From positions 211,001 to 275,000 of the forward strand of contig NC_008576.1 of NCBI RefSeq assembly GCF_000014865.1: a stretch of 64,000 nt of DNA. Reading direction: 5' to 3'. Source of the stretch: Magnetococcus marinus MC-1 (GTDB taxonomy: Bacteria; Pseudomonadota; Magnetococcia; Magnetococcales; Magnetococcaceae). A program made the translations under genes and the position numbers. Below the pieces are notes generated by a model, which saw only the letters and a list, made by a program, of their open reading frames with translations, was not told where the DNA came from and ran no database searches. The first letter of the stretch is position 1, and each line of letters starts with the position of its first letter. Below are positions 35,704 to 45,576 of the stretch, piece by piece.

Positions 35704-35802
35704 GCACCAGCCCCGTAGCATCAACAGTGGGCGCATCATCGTGCAAGGGCATGACCCCGCCCTGTGGGGTTGACGATCTGGTTTTAGATCTTGAGGTTGA
35801 TT

Positions 35803-36960
35803 ATGGATCATACCGTTCCACTCTCCCTTTACCGACCGCTGCCTGTTGTGGAATCACTGACTGAGCGGCTTTTTCCCGCCACCAGTTACCAACAACTACG
35901 GGAGCATTTTTTAGCGGCGGCTAAAGGCTGCCCCCATCGTCACATGGCTTATGTGCATCCTCTGCGTGGTAGTCGTGGCGAAGAGCTGGCGATGGATGTG
36001 GTGCGCCTTGGGCATGCCCAGTGCCACGCTACCTTGGTGATTACATCGGCCTGTCATGGGGTGGAGGGGCCTGCCGGCTCGGCCTTACAGAGCGACCTGT
36101 TGCGGCATGCTCTGTTGGAGAATCTACCAGCGGGGGTAGAAATTTTACTCATACACGGGCTTAATCCCTATGGTTTCTCCTGGGGGCGGCGGGTGGATGA
36201 AAAGGGGGTGGATCTTAATCGAAATTTTGTCGATTTTGCTTCTCCCTTACCCTTCAATCAGGACTATAATGCGCTGGCCGAGGCAATACTGCCCCGGGAA
36301 TTAAACCCAGCAAGCCTCCAACACGCGCAAGCGCAACGCACCGCCTATCGCCAGCAGCATGGTGAAATTCGCTATGATCATGGGGTGGCTGCGGGTCAAT
36401 ATAGTGATCCCCACGGCCTATTTTATGGGGGGGTTGAGCCCAGTTGGTCCCGCCAGACGCTGGAAAAAATATGGCAGCACTTTGGGTTGACCCAGCGTGT
36501 TAAGATTGCCGTGGTAGATATCCATACGGGTATTGGTCCCCACGGTTATGGTGAGCTTATCTGTGATCTACCCCCTGGTGGGGTCGGCAGTCAGCGCGCC
36601 CAGCGTTGGTATGGGGCGTCGGTAACCCATCCGGTATTGGGGGGTTCCGCCTCTGGGGTGCGATATGGCCTTACCGACTATGGTTGGTTGGCCGCCTTTG
36701 GTGAGCGCTTGAGCTTTGTGACGCTAGAGTTTGGTACCGGTCCCTTTGATACCCTATTGCAGGTTTTGCAAGGGGACCATTGGTGTCACCGACAAAAATT
36801 AGCGACGAATCATCCAACCATGCAGCATTGGCGCAAGCAGTTAGAGGATTTCTTTAACCCCCCCTCGGCCAGTTGGCAGGAGATGGTCATCTGGCGTGGG
36901 CGGCAGGTGATTCGACAAACGTTGGAAGCCCTCGCTGACCCTTCTAGGCCCACGACCTAA
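35803..36960 (+). CDS. DUF2817 metallopeptidase-like protein (M14 fold)
   Basis: 385 residues from MDHTVPLS, with TTGAGG 7 nt upstream; TTG at 35791 is rejected. Zinc-site motifs: ACHGVEGPAGS (H..E), VDIHTGIGPHG (H), and LEFGTGPFD (E as general base); VDLNRNFVDF has the substrate-binding Arg. This is the M14 carboxypeptidase-like DUF2817 family; substrate not known. No signal peptide, so cytoplasmic. It follows the GNAT-C39 gene in the same direction, with which it may act on small acylated peptides. Confidence 0.88.
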   Translation: MDHTVPLSLYRPLPVVESLTERLFPATSYQQLREHFLAAAKGCPHRHMAYVHPLRGSRGEELAMDVVRLGHAQCHATLVITSACHGVEGPAGSALQSDLLRHALLENLPAGVEILLIHGLNPYGFSWGRRVDEKGVDLNRNFVDFASPLPFNQDYNALAEAILPRELNPASLQHAQAQRTAYRQQHGEIRYDHGVAAGQYSDPHGLFYGGVEPSWSRQTLEKIWQHFGLTQRVKIAVVDIHTGIGPHGYGELICDLPPGGVGSQRAQRWYGASVTHPVLGGSASGVRYGLTDYGWLAAFGERLSFVTLEFGTGPFDTLLQVLQGDHWCHRQKLATNHPTMQHWRKQLEDFFNPPSASWQEMVIWRGRQVIRQTLEALADPSRPTT

Positions 36961-36998
36961 GCGCCAAGCAGGATCCACACAATTGAAGGAATGGTCTG

Positions 36999-37808
36999 AT
37001 GTCCAAAGAAGTACACTACGATCTTTCTAACGAAGAATCGTTGATTGCCCAGGCTAGCTATCTTGGGCAACGCATTCAACCCTTGGCGACGGGTACCAAA
37101 TACCCGTGGCAGCCACCCATGACGGTCAATCCTGAAGGGGGCTTGGTGGTGCTCTATCGGTTTGGCGTGGCGGTGGCTTTTCACACCAGTCCCCCCCGTT
37201 TTGAGGGGTTGGTTGAGCAACTTGGGGATCGTTTGGAACCCAGTGAGGAGAATCAACTGCATGAGGAGACGTTGGTACTACAACGTACCACCACAGCCGA
37301 ACAGGCGGGTCTGCTCAGTCATGGTAAAATGCTGCTCAGCAGTTTTGATACCGACCGACTTAAATTGATCGCCGATGTTTTGGCCAAGAGTGTGTTGTTG
37401 GCGGTGTATGAAGAGCAGGTTTCCCAAACCTTAGAAAAGATGGAACCGCTCGGTTTAGCCATGCGTAAGGGTCATACTTTTCCACGCCGGGAACATGGGT
37501 TGGTTCAGCATATTGGAGAGGCCTTACATGTACAAAATCGCATGGTTGGCCTGGCTCAAATCGGGGAAAAACCGGAGATGTTATGGGATCGCCCAGATAT
37601 GGAGGCGCTGTTTAACCGTATGGAACGGGAGTATGAAATTCATGAACGGCAGGCCATTTTGGAGCGTAAATTGGGGCTGATTCAAAATACCGCACAAACC
37701 CTGTTAGAACTGCACCAAACCCGCCACGCTCTCTTTTTGGAGTGGGCCATTGTGGTGCTGATTGTCATTGAGGTGGTGTTTACCGTGCAGGAGCACTTTT
37801 TTAAATAA
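36999..37808 (+). CDS. RMD1/DUF155-family membrane-anchored protein
   Basis: 269 residues. The family pattern is clear: VVLYRFGVAVAF, then LVLQRTTTAEQAGLLSHGKMLLSSFDTDRLKLIADVLAKSVLL, then the two coiled helices with MEREYEIHERQAILERKLG, and a C-terminal membrane span LEWAIVVLIVIEVVFT. Relatives are RMD1/RMD8 of yeast and bacterial DUF155 proteins, of unclear role, mostly in membrane or mitochondrial translation contexts in eukaryotes. It is 38 bp after the DUF2817 gene, so likely in the same transcript. Confidence 0.85.
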   Translation: MSKEVHYDLSNEESLIAQASYLGQRIQPLATGTKYPWQPPMTVNPEGGLVVLYRFGVAVAFHTSPPRFEGLVEQLGDRLEPSEENQLHEETLVLQRTTTAEQAGLLSHGKMLLSSFDTDRLKLIADVLAKSVLLAVYEEQVSQTLEKMEPLGLAMRKGHTFPRREHGLVQHIGEALHVQNRMVGLAQIGEKPEMLWDRPDMEALFNRMEREYEIHERQAILERKLGLIQNTAQTLLELHQTRHALFLEWAIVVLIVIEVVFTVQEHFFK

Positions 37809-37952
37809 GTAAATAGGTGCTGGGGTGAGCATGGTTTAAACCCATAAACAGCGGTAGTCGCGACTCCGGCATGCCCAGGAGCTGTGATCTTTTAACCATT
37901 AGGTGGTTGGGCTGGAGCGTGCGTGGGCGTTGGCCAGGGGGTGTGTCTGCCA

Positions 37953-38198
37953 TTAATTTTTAATGCTGCGGCAGATTTTATCGGCCTTTTTCCAATGGGA
38001 CTGCAAGACGCGCAAATCTTTTTCTAGACGCTTTTTCTTTTTGTCACTGTTTTCGTCAGCAATCTGCTGCTGAAGTTTTTTCTCTTTCTTTTTCAGTTTT
38101 TTCAAGACTTCCTGCATGTCATCGCACTGCTGTTTTTTTTTGGATTTGCTTGAATCAAAAAGATTTTTCAGCCGTGTTACAATTTTTGACATGTCCAT
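37953..38198 (-). CDS. Lys-rich coiled-coil protein
   Basis: 81 residues. Nearly all charged helix, with heptad-like KKLKKKEKKLQQQIADENSD; Lys about a quarter of residues. AGGAGG lies 7 nt before the ATG, a strong site. One Cys pair at about 25 and 76, not adjacent. No family known; DNA- or RNA-binding or a structural coiled coil would fit the charge. It sits just downstream of the Na/Pi cotransporter gene, 42 bp away, in the same direction. Confidence 0.6.
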   Translation of the reverse strand: MDMSKIVTRLKNLFDSSKSKKKQQCDDMQEVLKKLKKKEKKLQQQIADENSDKKKKRLEKDLRVLQSHWKKADKICRSIKN

Positions 38199-38240
38199 GG
38201 TTGGGCCTCCTGATCAAGGGATGACGTGGAGGCCAGCGGT

Positions 38241-40067
38241 TCATTGGGTTGGCTTACCGCCATGGTCCATCACCGCTTCCAACTCGTCATCCGAGAGAGA
38301 AATGGCCTGTTCAGCCTCACGCAGTCGCTCTTCATTAAACGGCAGAAAAACCGTTTCAGCAACCTGAATCAACCGTTTGGCAATATCATAGGCATAAGCG
38401 CTATCATTCATCAGTGAGGTTGCCATGGTATCGGTAATGCGTTTTTCGCGAATGAGCGAATCCAAAACATCATTGGCGAGCACATCACTCTCTTCAATAC
38501 GCACCCGCAGGGTGTCCAGGGAGAGCACGGTTAGGGCATCGTTTTGGGTAGCGGCTTCTTGACGGATCTCGTGCAATGAGCGAAACAGATCAAGCATTTG
38601 CCCACGAATTTTGTCGTACTCATCGCGTATGGCTAAATTATCCCCATCGGCATAGCGGACCAAATTTTTACGCATATGTTTGACATCCTTAACCGCTTCG
38701 ACCACCCGGCGGCAGGCAATACGTTGGTCAAACAGGCGAGAGCTCATCTGCGCAGACATAATAAAATCTGGGGTACTGGAAAACTCGATAATGGTGCCGT
38801 AAAGCCCCTTGATGCGCTGTTCATAGTATTGGTCCATATCGGTTGCGACCACTTGGCGACGTATTTTAGCCAAATCGCAGGCATCCATAGGATCCTTAAA
38901 ATCTTGCGGGGTAAAATTTAGGGCCTGTATGGAGATGCTTACAGCATTATCGTACAGGTGGATAATCTCCATGCGAATGGATTCTAAAAATGCAACGGGA
39001 ATGGTCCGGTTGGCTTGGTGTAGATAATGGGGTGTGGCCAGCGCATGTTTTTGATCTTTTAAGCGGCTCTCTAGGAAAGTGACCAAAAACCGCAACCACG
39101 GTAACATGACCATCAGACCCAAGAGATTAAACAGGGTATGGAAAACAGCCAGTTTAAGGGTGTAATTATCCGCCGCAATGCCTACCAAGGCGCTGGTTTT
39201 ATCCACCATGAATATAAGCTGTGACATTAATAAGATCGCCAGTAGGCCGGTGAGAATATTAAAAATCAAATGGGCCATAGCCAAGCGTTTACCCGCCGCA
39301 TTGGCAGTAAGGGAGCCAATGATGGCGGTAATGGTGGTGCCAATATTGGCACCAATGGCGAGGGCTAAGGCGTTTTCATAAGTGATCTGCCCGGCGGCCA
39401 GCGCGGTGATAATAAGCACCAAGGTGGCATGGCTGGACTGCATGACCACGGTGGCTAAGATGCCAATACCGGTAAACAGCAGCAAACCTTGCCATCCCCC
39501 TACGGCAAAGCGGGCGAGGTCAAAAGCGGATTTAAAGGTCTCAAAGCCTTCCTTCATGTAATGGATACCAAGAAACAGCAAACCAAGCCCCACTAAAATG
39601 TAGCCCAATCCACGACCAGCCTTGGTACTTTGAAAGATACCGATAATGCCAAATACCAGCATGGGCATGGCATAAGCGGAGATCTTGACCTTCAACCCCA
39701 AACCGGCCACCAACCAAGCGCCGGTGGTGGTGCCCAAATTGGCACCAAAAATAATCCCAATACCCTCTTGTAAACCCAATAACCCCGCACTAACAAAGGA
39801 GATGGTAATGACAGAGACCAATGAGCTGGACTGCATTATGGTGGTACTGACAATGCCGAATCCCAAAGATTTCCAGGTGCGATTGGTGGTGTGACGAAGG
39901 ATTTTTTCTAATATCCCGCCAGAGAAGACGCGAAATCCCTCCTCCATAGAGATCATGCCAAACAGAAAAATGGCAACCCCGGCGGCAATCTCTTTAAAAT
40001 CCGGGCTCAGCCAAAATCCATAGGCCAGCAGAAGATAGATGATGGGCAGAAAAATCTTACGCAGCAT
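38241..40067 (-). CDS. Na/Pi cotransporter with PhoU-like cytoplasmic domain
   Basis: 608 residues. The first 330 form eight or more spans with two inverted repeats, each with the signature QSSS/QSSH: STTIMQSSSLVSVI and ATVVMQSSHATLVL, plus FGANLGTTTGAWL and IGANIGTTITAIIG. This is the NptA/SLC34-type sodium-phosphate symporter. The last 230 residues are a helical PhoU-like domain. It imports phosphate with sodium, in the inner membrane. Divergent from the P-loop/GAF gene across a 389-bp AT-rich gap. Confidence 0.92.
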   Translation of the reverse strand: MLRKIFLPIIYLLLAYGFWLSPDFKEIAAGVAIFLFGMISMEEGFRVFSGGILEKILRHTTNRTWKSLGFGIVSTTIMQSSSLVSVITISFVSAGLLGLQEGIGIIFGANLGTTTGAWLVAGLGLKVKISAYAMPMLVFGIIGIFQSTKAGRGLGYILVGLGLLFLGIHYMKEGFETFKSAFDLARFAVGGWQGLLLFTGIGILATVVMQSSHATLVLIITALAAGQITYENALALAIGANIGTTITAIIGSLTANAAGKRLAMAHLIFNILTGLLAILLMSQLIFMVDKTSALVGIAADNYTLKLAVFHTLFNLLGLMVMLPWLRFLVTFLESRLKDQKHALATPHYLHQANRTIPVAFLESIRMEIIHLYDNAVSISIQALNFTPQDFKDPMDACDLAKIRRQVVATDMDQYYEQRIKGLYGTIIEFSSTPDFIMSAQMSSRLFDQRIACRRVVEAVKDVKHMRKNLVRYADGDNLAIRDEYDKIRGQMLDLFRSLHEIRQEAATQNDALTVLSLDTLRVRIEESDVLANDVLDSLIREKRITDTMATSLMNDSAYAYDIAKRLIQVAETVFLPFNEERLREAEQAISLSDDELEAVMDHGGKPTQ

Positions 40068-40456
40068 AAAAGTGGCTCTTAATTGAAACGCTGATCAATA
40101 GATGTGGGAACAATAGAGCAGGTAGCAGCGCATGGCCTGTTAGAGAGGCGCTCTATTCTGTACAAACATATCAATATCTCCACGTCATTGTCACATAAAA
40201 TTTACAAAATGTATGCGGTCATTTAATATGCGTGTGATCTAGGCGAGAGTCTAGCCAGACGATGGTGAGCCTTAACGTGGCATAAAATGTTTTAGTTAAT
40301 AAATAAATATTGCAAAATTTTAATACGTTATCGTTTTTTTATGGATTATCTGCCTGGGCAGATGAAAGCGTTACCATGGTGTCACCGCACCATCACGTGA
40401 GTGTGATGATCTGGAAAAAACAGGGTTGGCCCATGCGTACTAAGGAGCGTCAATAG
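40068..40456. other. AT-rich divergent intergenic region with palindrome
   Basis: Shared upstream region of the Na/Pi gene and the P-loop/GAF gene. ATCTGCC (40348-40354) and GGCAGAT (40357-40363) form an inverted repeat. ATTGTCACA near 40187 recurs upstream of the DUF47-PiT genes near 41998; a Pho-box role is possible but the match to the PhoB consensus is poor. Confidence 0.35.
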
Positions 40457-41734
40457 ATGGATGATACCCGACTACCATTACGCCCCTTCACGACCCATAA
40501 GTTGATTAAGGGGATTACCTATCCCGAGGCCGTATCGTTTCGTGATCTGGTTGTCACCGGTCCACCAGGATCGGGGAAGAGTACTTTGATAGCTTATTTG
40601 GATGGTTGGTCAGAAGAGGGGGTGGTCGACCTAACCCAAAAGGGATGGTGGAAACAGCCGGTACTGCACATGCGCCCTCGTGAGGTACATTTTCTTATAC
40701 CCTTTGTGGGGTTTGAGCGTGCGGTACCTGTGTATGAACTGAAAAGTTTGGATCATCCTGATTTTCTGGAGATCGACCTTTTTCGCTTGGTATTACCACC
40801 CCGCAAGCAGGGCCCTCTGGCAACGGATTTTCGCAACCGTTTTTTGTTTGAATTTTTATTGCCAGATGCGGAAGTCATGTATCAACGGCGGCAACAGCGG
40901 GCCAAAGCCAGAAGCCACACCGTAGAAGAGGATTTGAGCTTAGCCCAAGTGCGGTTAGAGCTGAGCATCTACCAACAGCTTGCTCAATTTATGCACCAAG
41001 AGGGTATGCGGGTGCTGGTGCGTACAGAGGTGGACGCCCCACCTATGGTCATTGATAGCCCACAATGCGCCACCCAACCGATCAATAAACTCTCTGCCCA
41101 AGAGCTTTTACAGACCCTAGATAAGGTACAACTTCGCCAGCGCGTCTTTAACCGTTCGTGGAACGAGCGCTCCAACCGTGACCTTATGGCTCTGTTTGTG
41201 GAGATGGTGCCCACCATTTTGCAGGTAGAGGAGTGTGCCATCTTTATCCGTCAACAAGATAGTGAGGCCTTGTGGTTGGTGAGTAGCAACGCTGAAGAAA
41301 AAACCACAGCGCGCTGTAAAAGCCAGAAATCATTAGGCTGTGATCTGGTGAGCCAAGTAATCCACACCGGTTTGCACCAAGTTTTCGAGCTGGGCGAGGG
41401 GCAACAGAAACCTGCCCAAGATGGAGAGTTAGAGATGCGCAACGCCCTTTGTGTACCCATTCCGCACCTCTCTAGGGCAGGGGCATCAGGGGCGATTTTG
41501 GTGCGCAATACCACAGATGGCCGCGCTTTCCGGGCAGAAGATCGCAACTTTTTAGAGCGGTTGGCACAGCATTTACAAACCGCTTCGGAAACCCTGTTTT
41601 TACGGCGGCAACTCTCCAATTTTTCGGAACTTTTGGGGCAAAAAGTAGAAACAACCCAATGGTTACGGATGATCATTGCCCTGCTGAGCATGTTGGTGTT
41701 GGCTGAAACTGCACTGCTCATGATCCTGCATTAA
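40457..41734 (+). CDS. P-loop nucleotide-binding protein with GAF-like domain and C-terminal span
   Basis: 425 residues. Walker A GPPGSGKST at about 35-43, with a short P-loop domain to about 200 (DLVVTGPPGSGKSTLIAYL, then LELSIYQQLAQFM). A GAF-like domain follows at about 235-385 (VPTILQVEECAIFIR, ending LERLAQHLQTASETLF). The last 25 residues are one span (MIIALLSMLVLAETALLMI). It could couple a small-molecule signal to nucleotide binding at the membrane. Its place between two phosphate transporters suggests a link, not proof. AAGGAG stands before the ATG. Confidence 0.8.
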   Translation: MDDTRLPLRPFTTHKLIKGITYPEAVSFRDLVVTGPPGSGKSTLIAYLDGWSEEGVVDLTQKGWWKQPVLHMRPREVHFLIPFVGFERAVPVYELKSLDHPDFLEIDLFRLVLPPRKQGPLATDFRNRFLFEFLLPDAEVMYQRRQQRAKARSHTVEEDLSLAQVRLELSIYQQLAQFMHQEGMRVLVRTEVDAPPMVIDSPQCATQPINKLSAQELLQTLDKVQLRQRVFNRSWNERSNRDLMALFVEMVPTILQVEECAIFIRQQDSEALWLVSSNAEEKTTARCKSQKSLGCDLVSQVIHTGLHQVFELGEGQQKPAQDGELEMRNALCVPIPHLSRAGASGAILVRNTTDGRAFRAEDRNFLERLAQHLQTASETLFLRRQLSNFSELLGQKVETTQWLRMIIALLSMLVLAETALLMILH

Positions 41735-42220
41735 TCCCTCCCTAGGGTGGATTTTCCACCACGCCCAATGGCGCTACCTATTTAACCCAGACGGTTCATG
41801 TGCGGGTTCGCCCTTTGCCAGGGGGGATCGCACGGTGACGCGCGGGTACATGACGCCGAATGGATATTTACAACGATCGTATTTGGGCAGAGTCAGGCAC
41901 CTATACAGGTTTATCGGTAGGTATATCTTAATATTCACCCTTAAAAACCGCTATTTTTACCAAGTCGACATTAAAATTTCACAAATACAGGTGGCACATT
42001 GTCACAATAAGAGGGCATCTTAATTTAAAGTACAATCCAATGACAGAATTTTAAGCCAATCGTTGCCCAAACAACGCAAAGGCCTGTTGCATTCATGAAT
42101 CGACACTAAGCGTTCCCTGTGCGTGTTGCAGGGGTTATGCAACCTGTGGCGGATGGATGTGGGTGGCATGCTGTCCAATAACGATACATTTAAGTAGAGC
42201 TAGAGCGGAGAGGAAAGACG
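41735..42220. other. Non-coding gap upstream of the DUF47-PiT pair
   Basis: 486 bp without a supported gene; an ATG-started frame at 41835-42023 has no ribosome binding site and no family. Contains ATTGTCACA near 41998 (see the 40068-40456 entry). AGAGGAAAGACG stands before the next ATG. Confidence 0.4.
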
Positions 42221-42904
42221 ATGGGTACAACGAATCCCTTAGCCTCATTATTGGGGCGTTCGCCCTTTAAACCCATGCAAGAACATATGCGTAAGGTCGT
42301 TTTGTGCGCACAACTGGTACCGGCACTCTTTGACGCGCTGGAACAGGATGACCGCGAAACCTTAAACCAAGTCAAAGCATCCATTTTTGAATTGGAACAT
42401 CAGGCCGATGCCCTAAAAAACGATCTGCGTGCACATCTGCCAAACTCACTGTTTATGCCGGTGGCCCGGCGGGACCTACTGGAACTGTTAGAGGTGCAGG
42501 ATGCCATAGCAGATTCCGCCCAAGAGATTGCAGGTATGCTCACCCTGCGGGTGGATCTGGTGCCACCGGCGGGTATGTGTGGTGCTTTTAAAGCGTTGGC
42601 CCAGCACTGCGTACGAACCTGCGAAAAGGCGGGTGAGGCAATCGAGCAGCTCGATGAACTGTTGGAAACAGGATTTGGTGGCCGAGAGTCGGAACGGGTG
42701 CAGCGCTTATTGGGTGAGGTGGGTACGCTAGAGAGCGAAACCGATAAGTTGGGTATCGCGCTGTGCCAATCACTGTTTGAGCGAGAGAAAGATCTTAACC
42801 CGGTGATTACCATTATGCTCTACCAGATGATTCGGGAGATTGGTGAACTGGCTGATAATGCAGAGAAGGTGGGGGATCGCCTGCGTCTTCTTATCGCACG
42901 TTAA
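42221..42904 (+). CDS. DUF47/PhoU-like phosphate-transport accessory protein
   Basis: 227 residues, all helical, of the TIGR00153/DUF47 family: QEHMRKVVLCAQLVPALFDAL, EHQADALKNDLRAHLPNSLF, PVARRDLLELLEVQDAIADS, and VITIMLYQMIREIGELADNAEK. Members are PhoU-like metal-binding helical bundles found directly before PiT transporters, thought to regulate them. It is cytoplasmic. The PiT gene starts 34 bp downstream in the same direction. Confidence 0.92.
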   Translation: MGTTNPLASLLGRSPFKPMQEHMRKVVLCAQLVPALFDALEQDDRETLNQVKASIFELEHQADALKNDLRAHLPNSLFMPVARRDLLELLEVQDAIADSAQEIAGMLTLRVDLVPPAGMCGAFKALAQHCVRTCEKAGEAIEQLDELLETGFGGRESERVQRLLGEVGTLESETDKLGIALCQSLFEREKDLNPVITIMLYQMIREIGELADNAEKVGDRLRLLIAR

Positions 42905-42938
42905 TAGAGATCGCACATCGCAAACAGGGGATCGCACG

Positions 42939-44207
42939 ATGGAGATAATTCAGGAACATGGTACCATATTTATGTTTTTGGCCATCATATTTGGCCTTTA
43001 CATGTGTTGGGGTATTGGTGCCAATGATGTGGCCAATGCCATGGGTACATCGGTCGGCTCGGGTGCTATAACGGTTAAACAGGCCATTTTAATCGCGGCA
43101 GTGTTTGAATTTGCAGGTGCTTTTATCGCGGGGGGACAGGTTACCAAAACCATCCGTAAGGGTATTATTGATCCGGCACCCATCGCGAATAATCCTGAAC
43201 TCTTGGTTTATGGAATGCTTGCTGCGCTGCTGGCTGCGGCGATTTGGTTAATGATTGCCTCGTCCAAGGGGTGGCCCGTCTCAACAACCCATACCATCGT
43301 GGGGGCGATTGTGGGTTTTGCGGTGGTGGGCATTGGCCCGGATGCGGTGAAGTGGCAAAAAATTAGTACCGTCGCGGCATCGTGGATTGTGTCACCGATT
43401 GTGGGGGGTGGCATCGCCTATATGTTGATGATCTCCATTCGCAAGCTGATCCTCAATACCGACAATCCTTTTCAATCCGCGCGCAAGTGGGGTCCTCTCT
43501 ATGTGTTTATGGTGGGTTTTATTACCGCCCTGGTGACGTTGTGGAAAGGTCTGAAACACCTTAAACTCGATTTTAGTATGGCAGAGAGCTTTTTCATCTC
43601 GGCATTGATCGGTTTAATCGTGGCCTATATGGGCAAGCGTATGATTGATAAGGTTAAGCTAGATGTAGAGGCCGATCGAGAATACCATTTTGCCAGTGTC
43701 GAAAAGGTATTTATGCCCATGATGGTGTTCACCGCTTGTGCCATGGCTTTTGCCCACGGTTCTAACGATGTGGCCAATGGCATTGGTCCGTTGGCTGCGG
43801 TGGTTTCTATTGTACAATCTGGGGGTGAAGTGGCGCAAAAGGCCTCCTTGCCGGTATGGATTTTAGTGCTTGGGGGGGTGGGCATTGTGATCGGTCTGGC
43901 GACCATGGGCCACAAGGTAATGCAGACCATCGGTACCAAGATTACCGAGTTGACCCCAACCCGTGGTTATTGTGCGACGCTGGCTTCTGCGGTAACGGTG
44001 GTGTTGGCGTCTAAAACCGGTATGCCGGTCTCGACCACCCAAATTGCGGTGGGTGCGGTGATGGGAGTGGGCTTTGCCCGGGGTATTGGGGCGCTGGATA
44101 TGCGGGTGATCGGCGGAATCTTTCTCTCTTGGTTGGTTACCCTGCCGGCAGGTGGATTGCTGGCTGCGGCGATCTTTTTCATCATCAAAGGTATCTTTGG
44201 GTCCTGA
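42939..44207 (+). CDS. PiT-family inorganic phosphate transporter
   Basis: 422 residues from MEIIQEHG, preceded by AGGGG; the upstream in-frame ATG lies inside the DUF47 gene. About ten spans in two halves, each with the PiT signature: WGIGANDVANAMGTSVGSGAIT and FAHGSNDVANGIGPLAAV. Cytoplasmic loop in the middle (IDKVKLDVEADREYHF). Low-affinity phosphate or metal-phosphate symport at the inner membrane. Forms an operon with DUF47 and ends at a bidirectional terminator. Confidence 0.93.
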   Translation: MEIIQEHGTIFMFLAIIFGLYMCWGIGANDVANAMGTSVGSGAITVKQAILIAAVFEFAGAFIAGGQVTKTIRKGIIDPAPIANNPELLVYGMLAALLAAAIWLMIASSKGWPVSTTHTIVGAIVGFAVVGIGPDAVKWQKISTVAASWIVSPIVGGGIAYMLMISIRKLILNTDNPFQSARKWGPLYVFMVGFITALVTLWKGLKHLKLDFSMAESFFISALIGLIVAYMGKRMIDKVKLDVEADREYHFASVEKVFMPMMVFTACAMAFAHGSNDVANGIGPLAAVVSIVQSGGEVAQKASLPVWILVLGGVGIVIGLATMGHKVMQTIGTKITELTPTRGYCATLASAVTVVLASKTGMPVSTTQIAVGAVMGVGFARGIGALDMRVIGGIFLSWLVTLPAGGLLAAAIFFIIKGIFGS

Positions 44208-44222
44208 AGGTGTGATCCTGCC

Positions 44223-44262
44223 AAAAAAAAACGCGATGGCCTTGCACCATCGCGTTTTTTTT
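44223..44262. terminator. Bidirectional rho-independent terminator
   Basis: ACGCGATGG and CCATCGCGT pair around a 7-nt loop, with runs of A on the left and T on the right, so it works for the PiT gene (plus) and for the interrupted gene (minus). Confidence 0.93.
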
Positions 44263-44292
44263 GCCGGTTCATCTGTATGGTGGTGGTTCTGT

Positions 44293-45576
44293 CTAGGGGT
44301 GGGCGTGCACCATGGATTGACATGGTAGAGTAAGGGGGATCATTTCGTGGCCAACGCCCACAAACAAGCCAATATCTGAGGTCAGACCACTGAAAAAAAT
44401 ATGATAAAGGGGAATGTCACAGGCGTTGGTCCAGTGCGATTGGCGACGGTCCATAGGATTATGCGAAACAATAAAAGGCGTTTGTGGGGTGCAGCCCATG
44501 CTTTTACGGAAACGATGGATATCTCGTTTGCTATAGCCATGCAGCAGATATTGGGTACGAATGCGGTTCCAGAGCAGCTCTTTAACCAAACCTGGATAGG
44601 CGTAGGCATCGGTAATCATGGAACGTGTCACCTTGGCTCTGGGAGGTGCTGCGTGGCAGCAGAGAAAAGCTTGCCCCACAGCCACCAGGGGCAGGTGTTC
44701 ATAAAGGTGCTGCATCGCCGCCACATAGGCCTCGCCACGCTGCTCTAAGAGGGCATGCTGCCACAGTTTACCCTGGGGGACGCCACCCTTGGAGACACTG
44801 GCTAAAAAGCTGTCATGGTTGCCGCGTAGATAGAATACCCCGTTGGGGAAAAGCGATTTAAGACGCAGGATAAGATCCATCATGAGCATGGAGCTCTCCA
44901 TGTTCTCCATCTCACCATCCAGTTCCGAGTGCACCGCATCGCCCAGAATGATCAAAGCCTGTTGTCCCGAGGCAATGCCACTGAGCAGGCCATCCCATTG
45001 CAGGATGGTAAGCAGATTTTCCACCCGCGCATGTAGATCACCGACCAATATGGGTTGCACGTGAGGGGGCAACTCTAAGAGCGCACCGGGCTGGCCAAAC
45101 CGGTTAAGGGGGTGATAGGGCTCTTGGCTGCGCTGCGCGTTAACCTGCTCTAATAGCTCCAAGGCCGCCGTGGCGGGCAGCGGCGTTAAGGGCTGTGAAA
45201 AGGGTTGCAGTAGGTTGGTTAAGAGGGTGTCTGCGGTGCTGTGAGGTTCACACTGTGCAGGCGCGATGGTGAGGCCATAATCGGTGTGCAACTCTCGGAT
45301 ATGCAGCTCGGTGGCGGTTAAGTGCAATTCGGCATGACGGGTGGCGACGGTGGCATCCCACTCAAACAGGGCCTGTTGGTAGGGTTGGTCACGGCCTAAC
45401 AGTAAAGATTGCCCTTGTTGCAGGCGCAAAAAACCCCACGCTTGCGTGAGGTGGCGATTTTTATTGATAAGTTTAACGCACGTAGGCTGATCGTCGTTGG
45501 TTGAGGGTTCCAGTACGACAAGGATCGCGCCGAGATGAGGGCCGAGCGTGAGTTGAAGGGGGAGTGTGTTTAGATC
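44293..45576 (-). pseudogene. 3' part of an FHA-like/metallophosphoesterase gene cut by the insertion sequence
   Basis: The frame from the stop at 44293 is open through TTG 45429 up to the IS edge at 45576, and continues in frame at 47181 beyond it. The N-terminal part (LLLGRDQPYQQ, TRHAELHLTATELHIRELHTDYG) is FHA-like. The C-terminal part is a calcineurin-type phosphoesterase: LVGDLHARVENLLTIL, ILGDAVHSELDG, YLRGNHDSFLA, CCHAAPPRAK, IVSHNPMDRR. Some residues could still be made from internal starts (TTG 45429), but the 5' end is separated. The original protein would join a phosphopeptide-binding FHA-like domain to a phosphatase. Confidence 0.85.
45568..45576. repeat. Target-site duplication, left copy
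   Basis: GTTTAGATC, identical to 47172-47180; the 9-bp direct repeat bounds the insertion sequence. Confidence 0.95.

Noticed and set aside
40180..40215. Pho box upstream of the Na/Pi cotransporter
   Set aside because: One good TGTCA half-site, but the second half at the 11-bp spacing matches only partly.
41835..42023. 62-codon frame before the DUF47 gene
   Set aside because: No ribosome binding site and no protein features.
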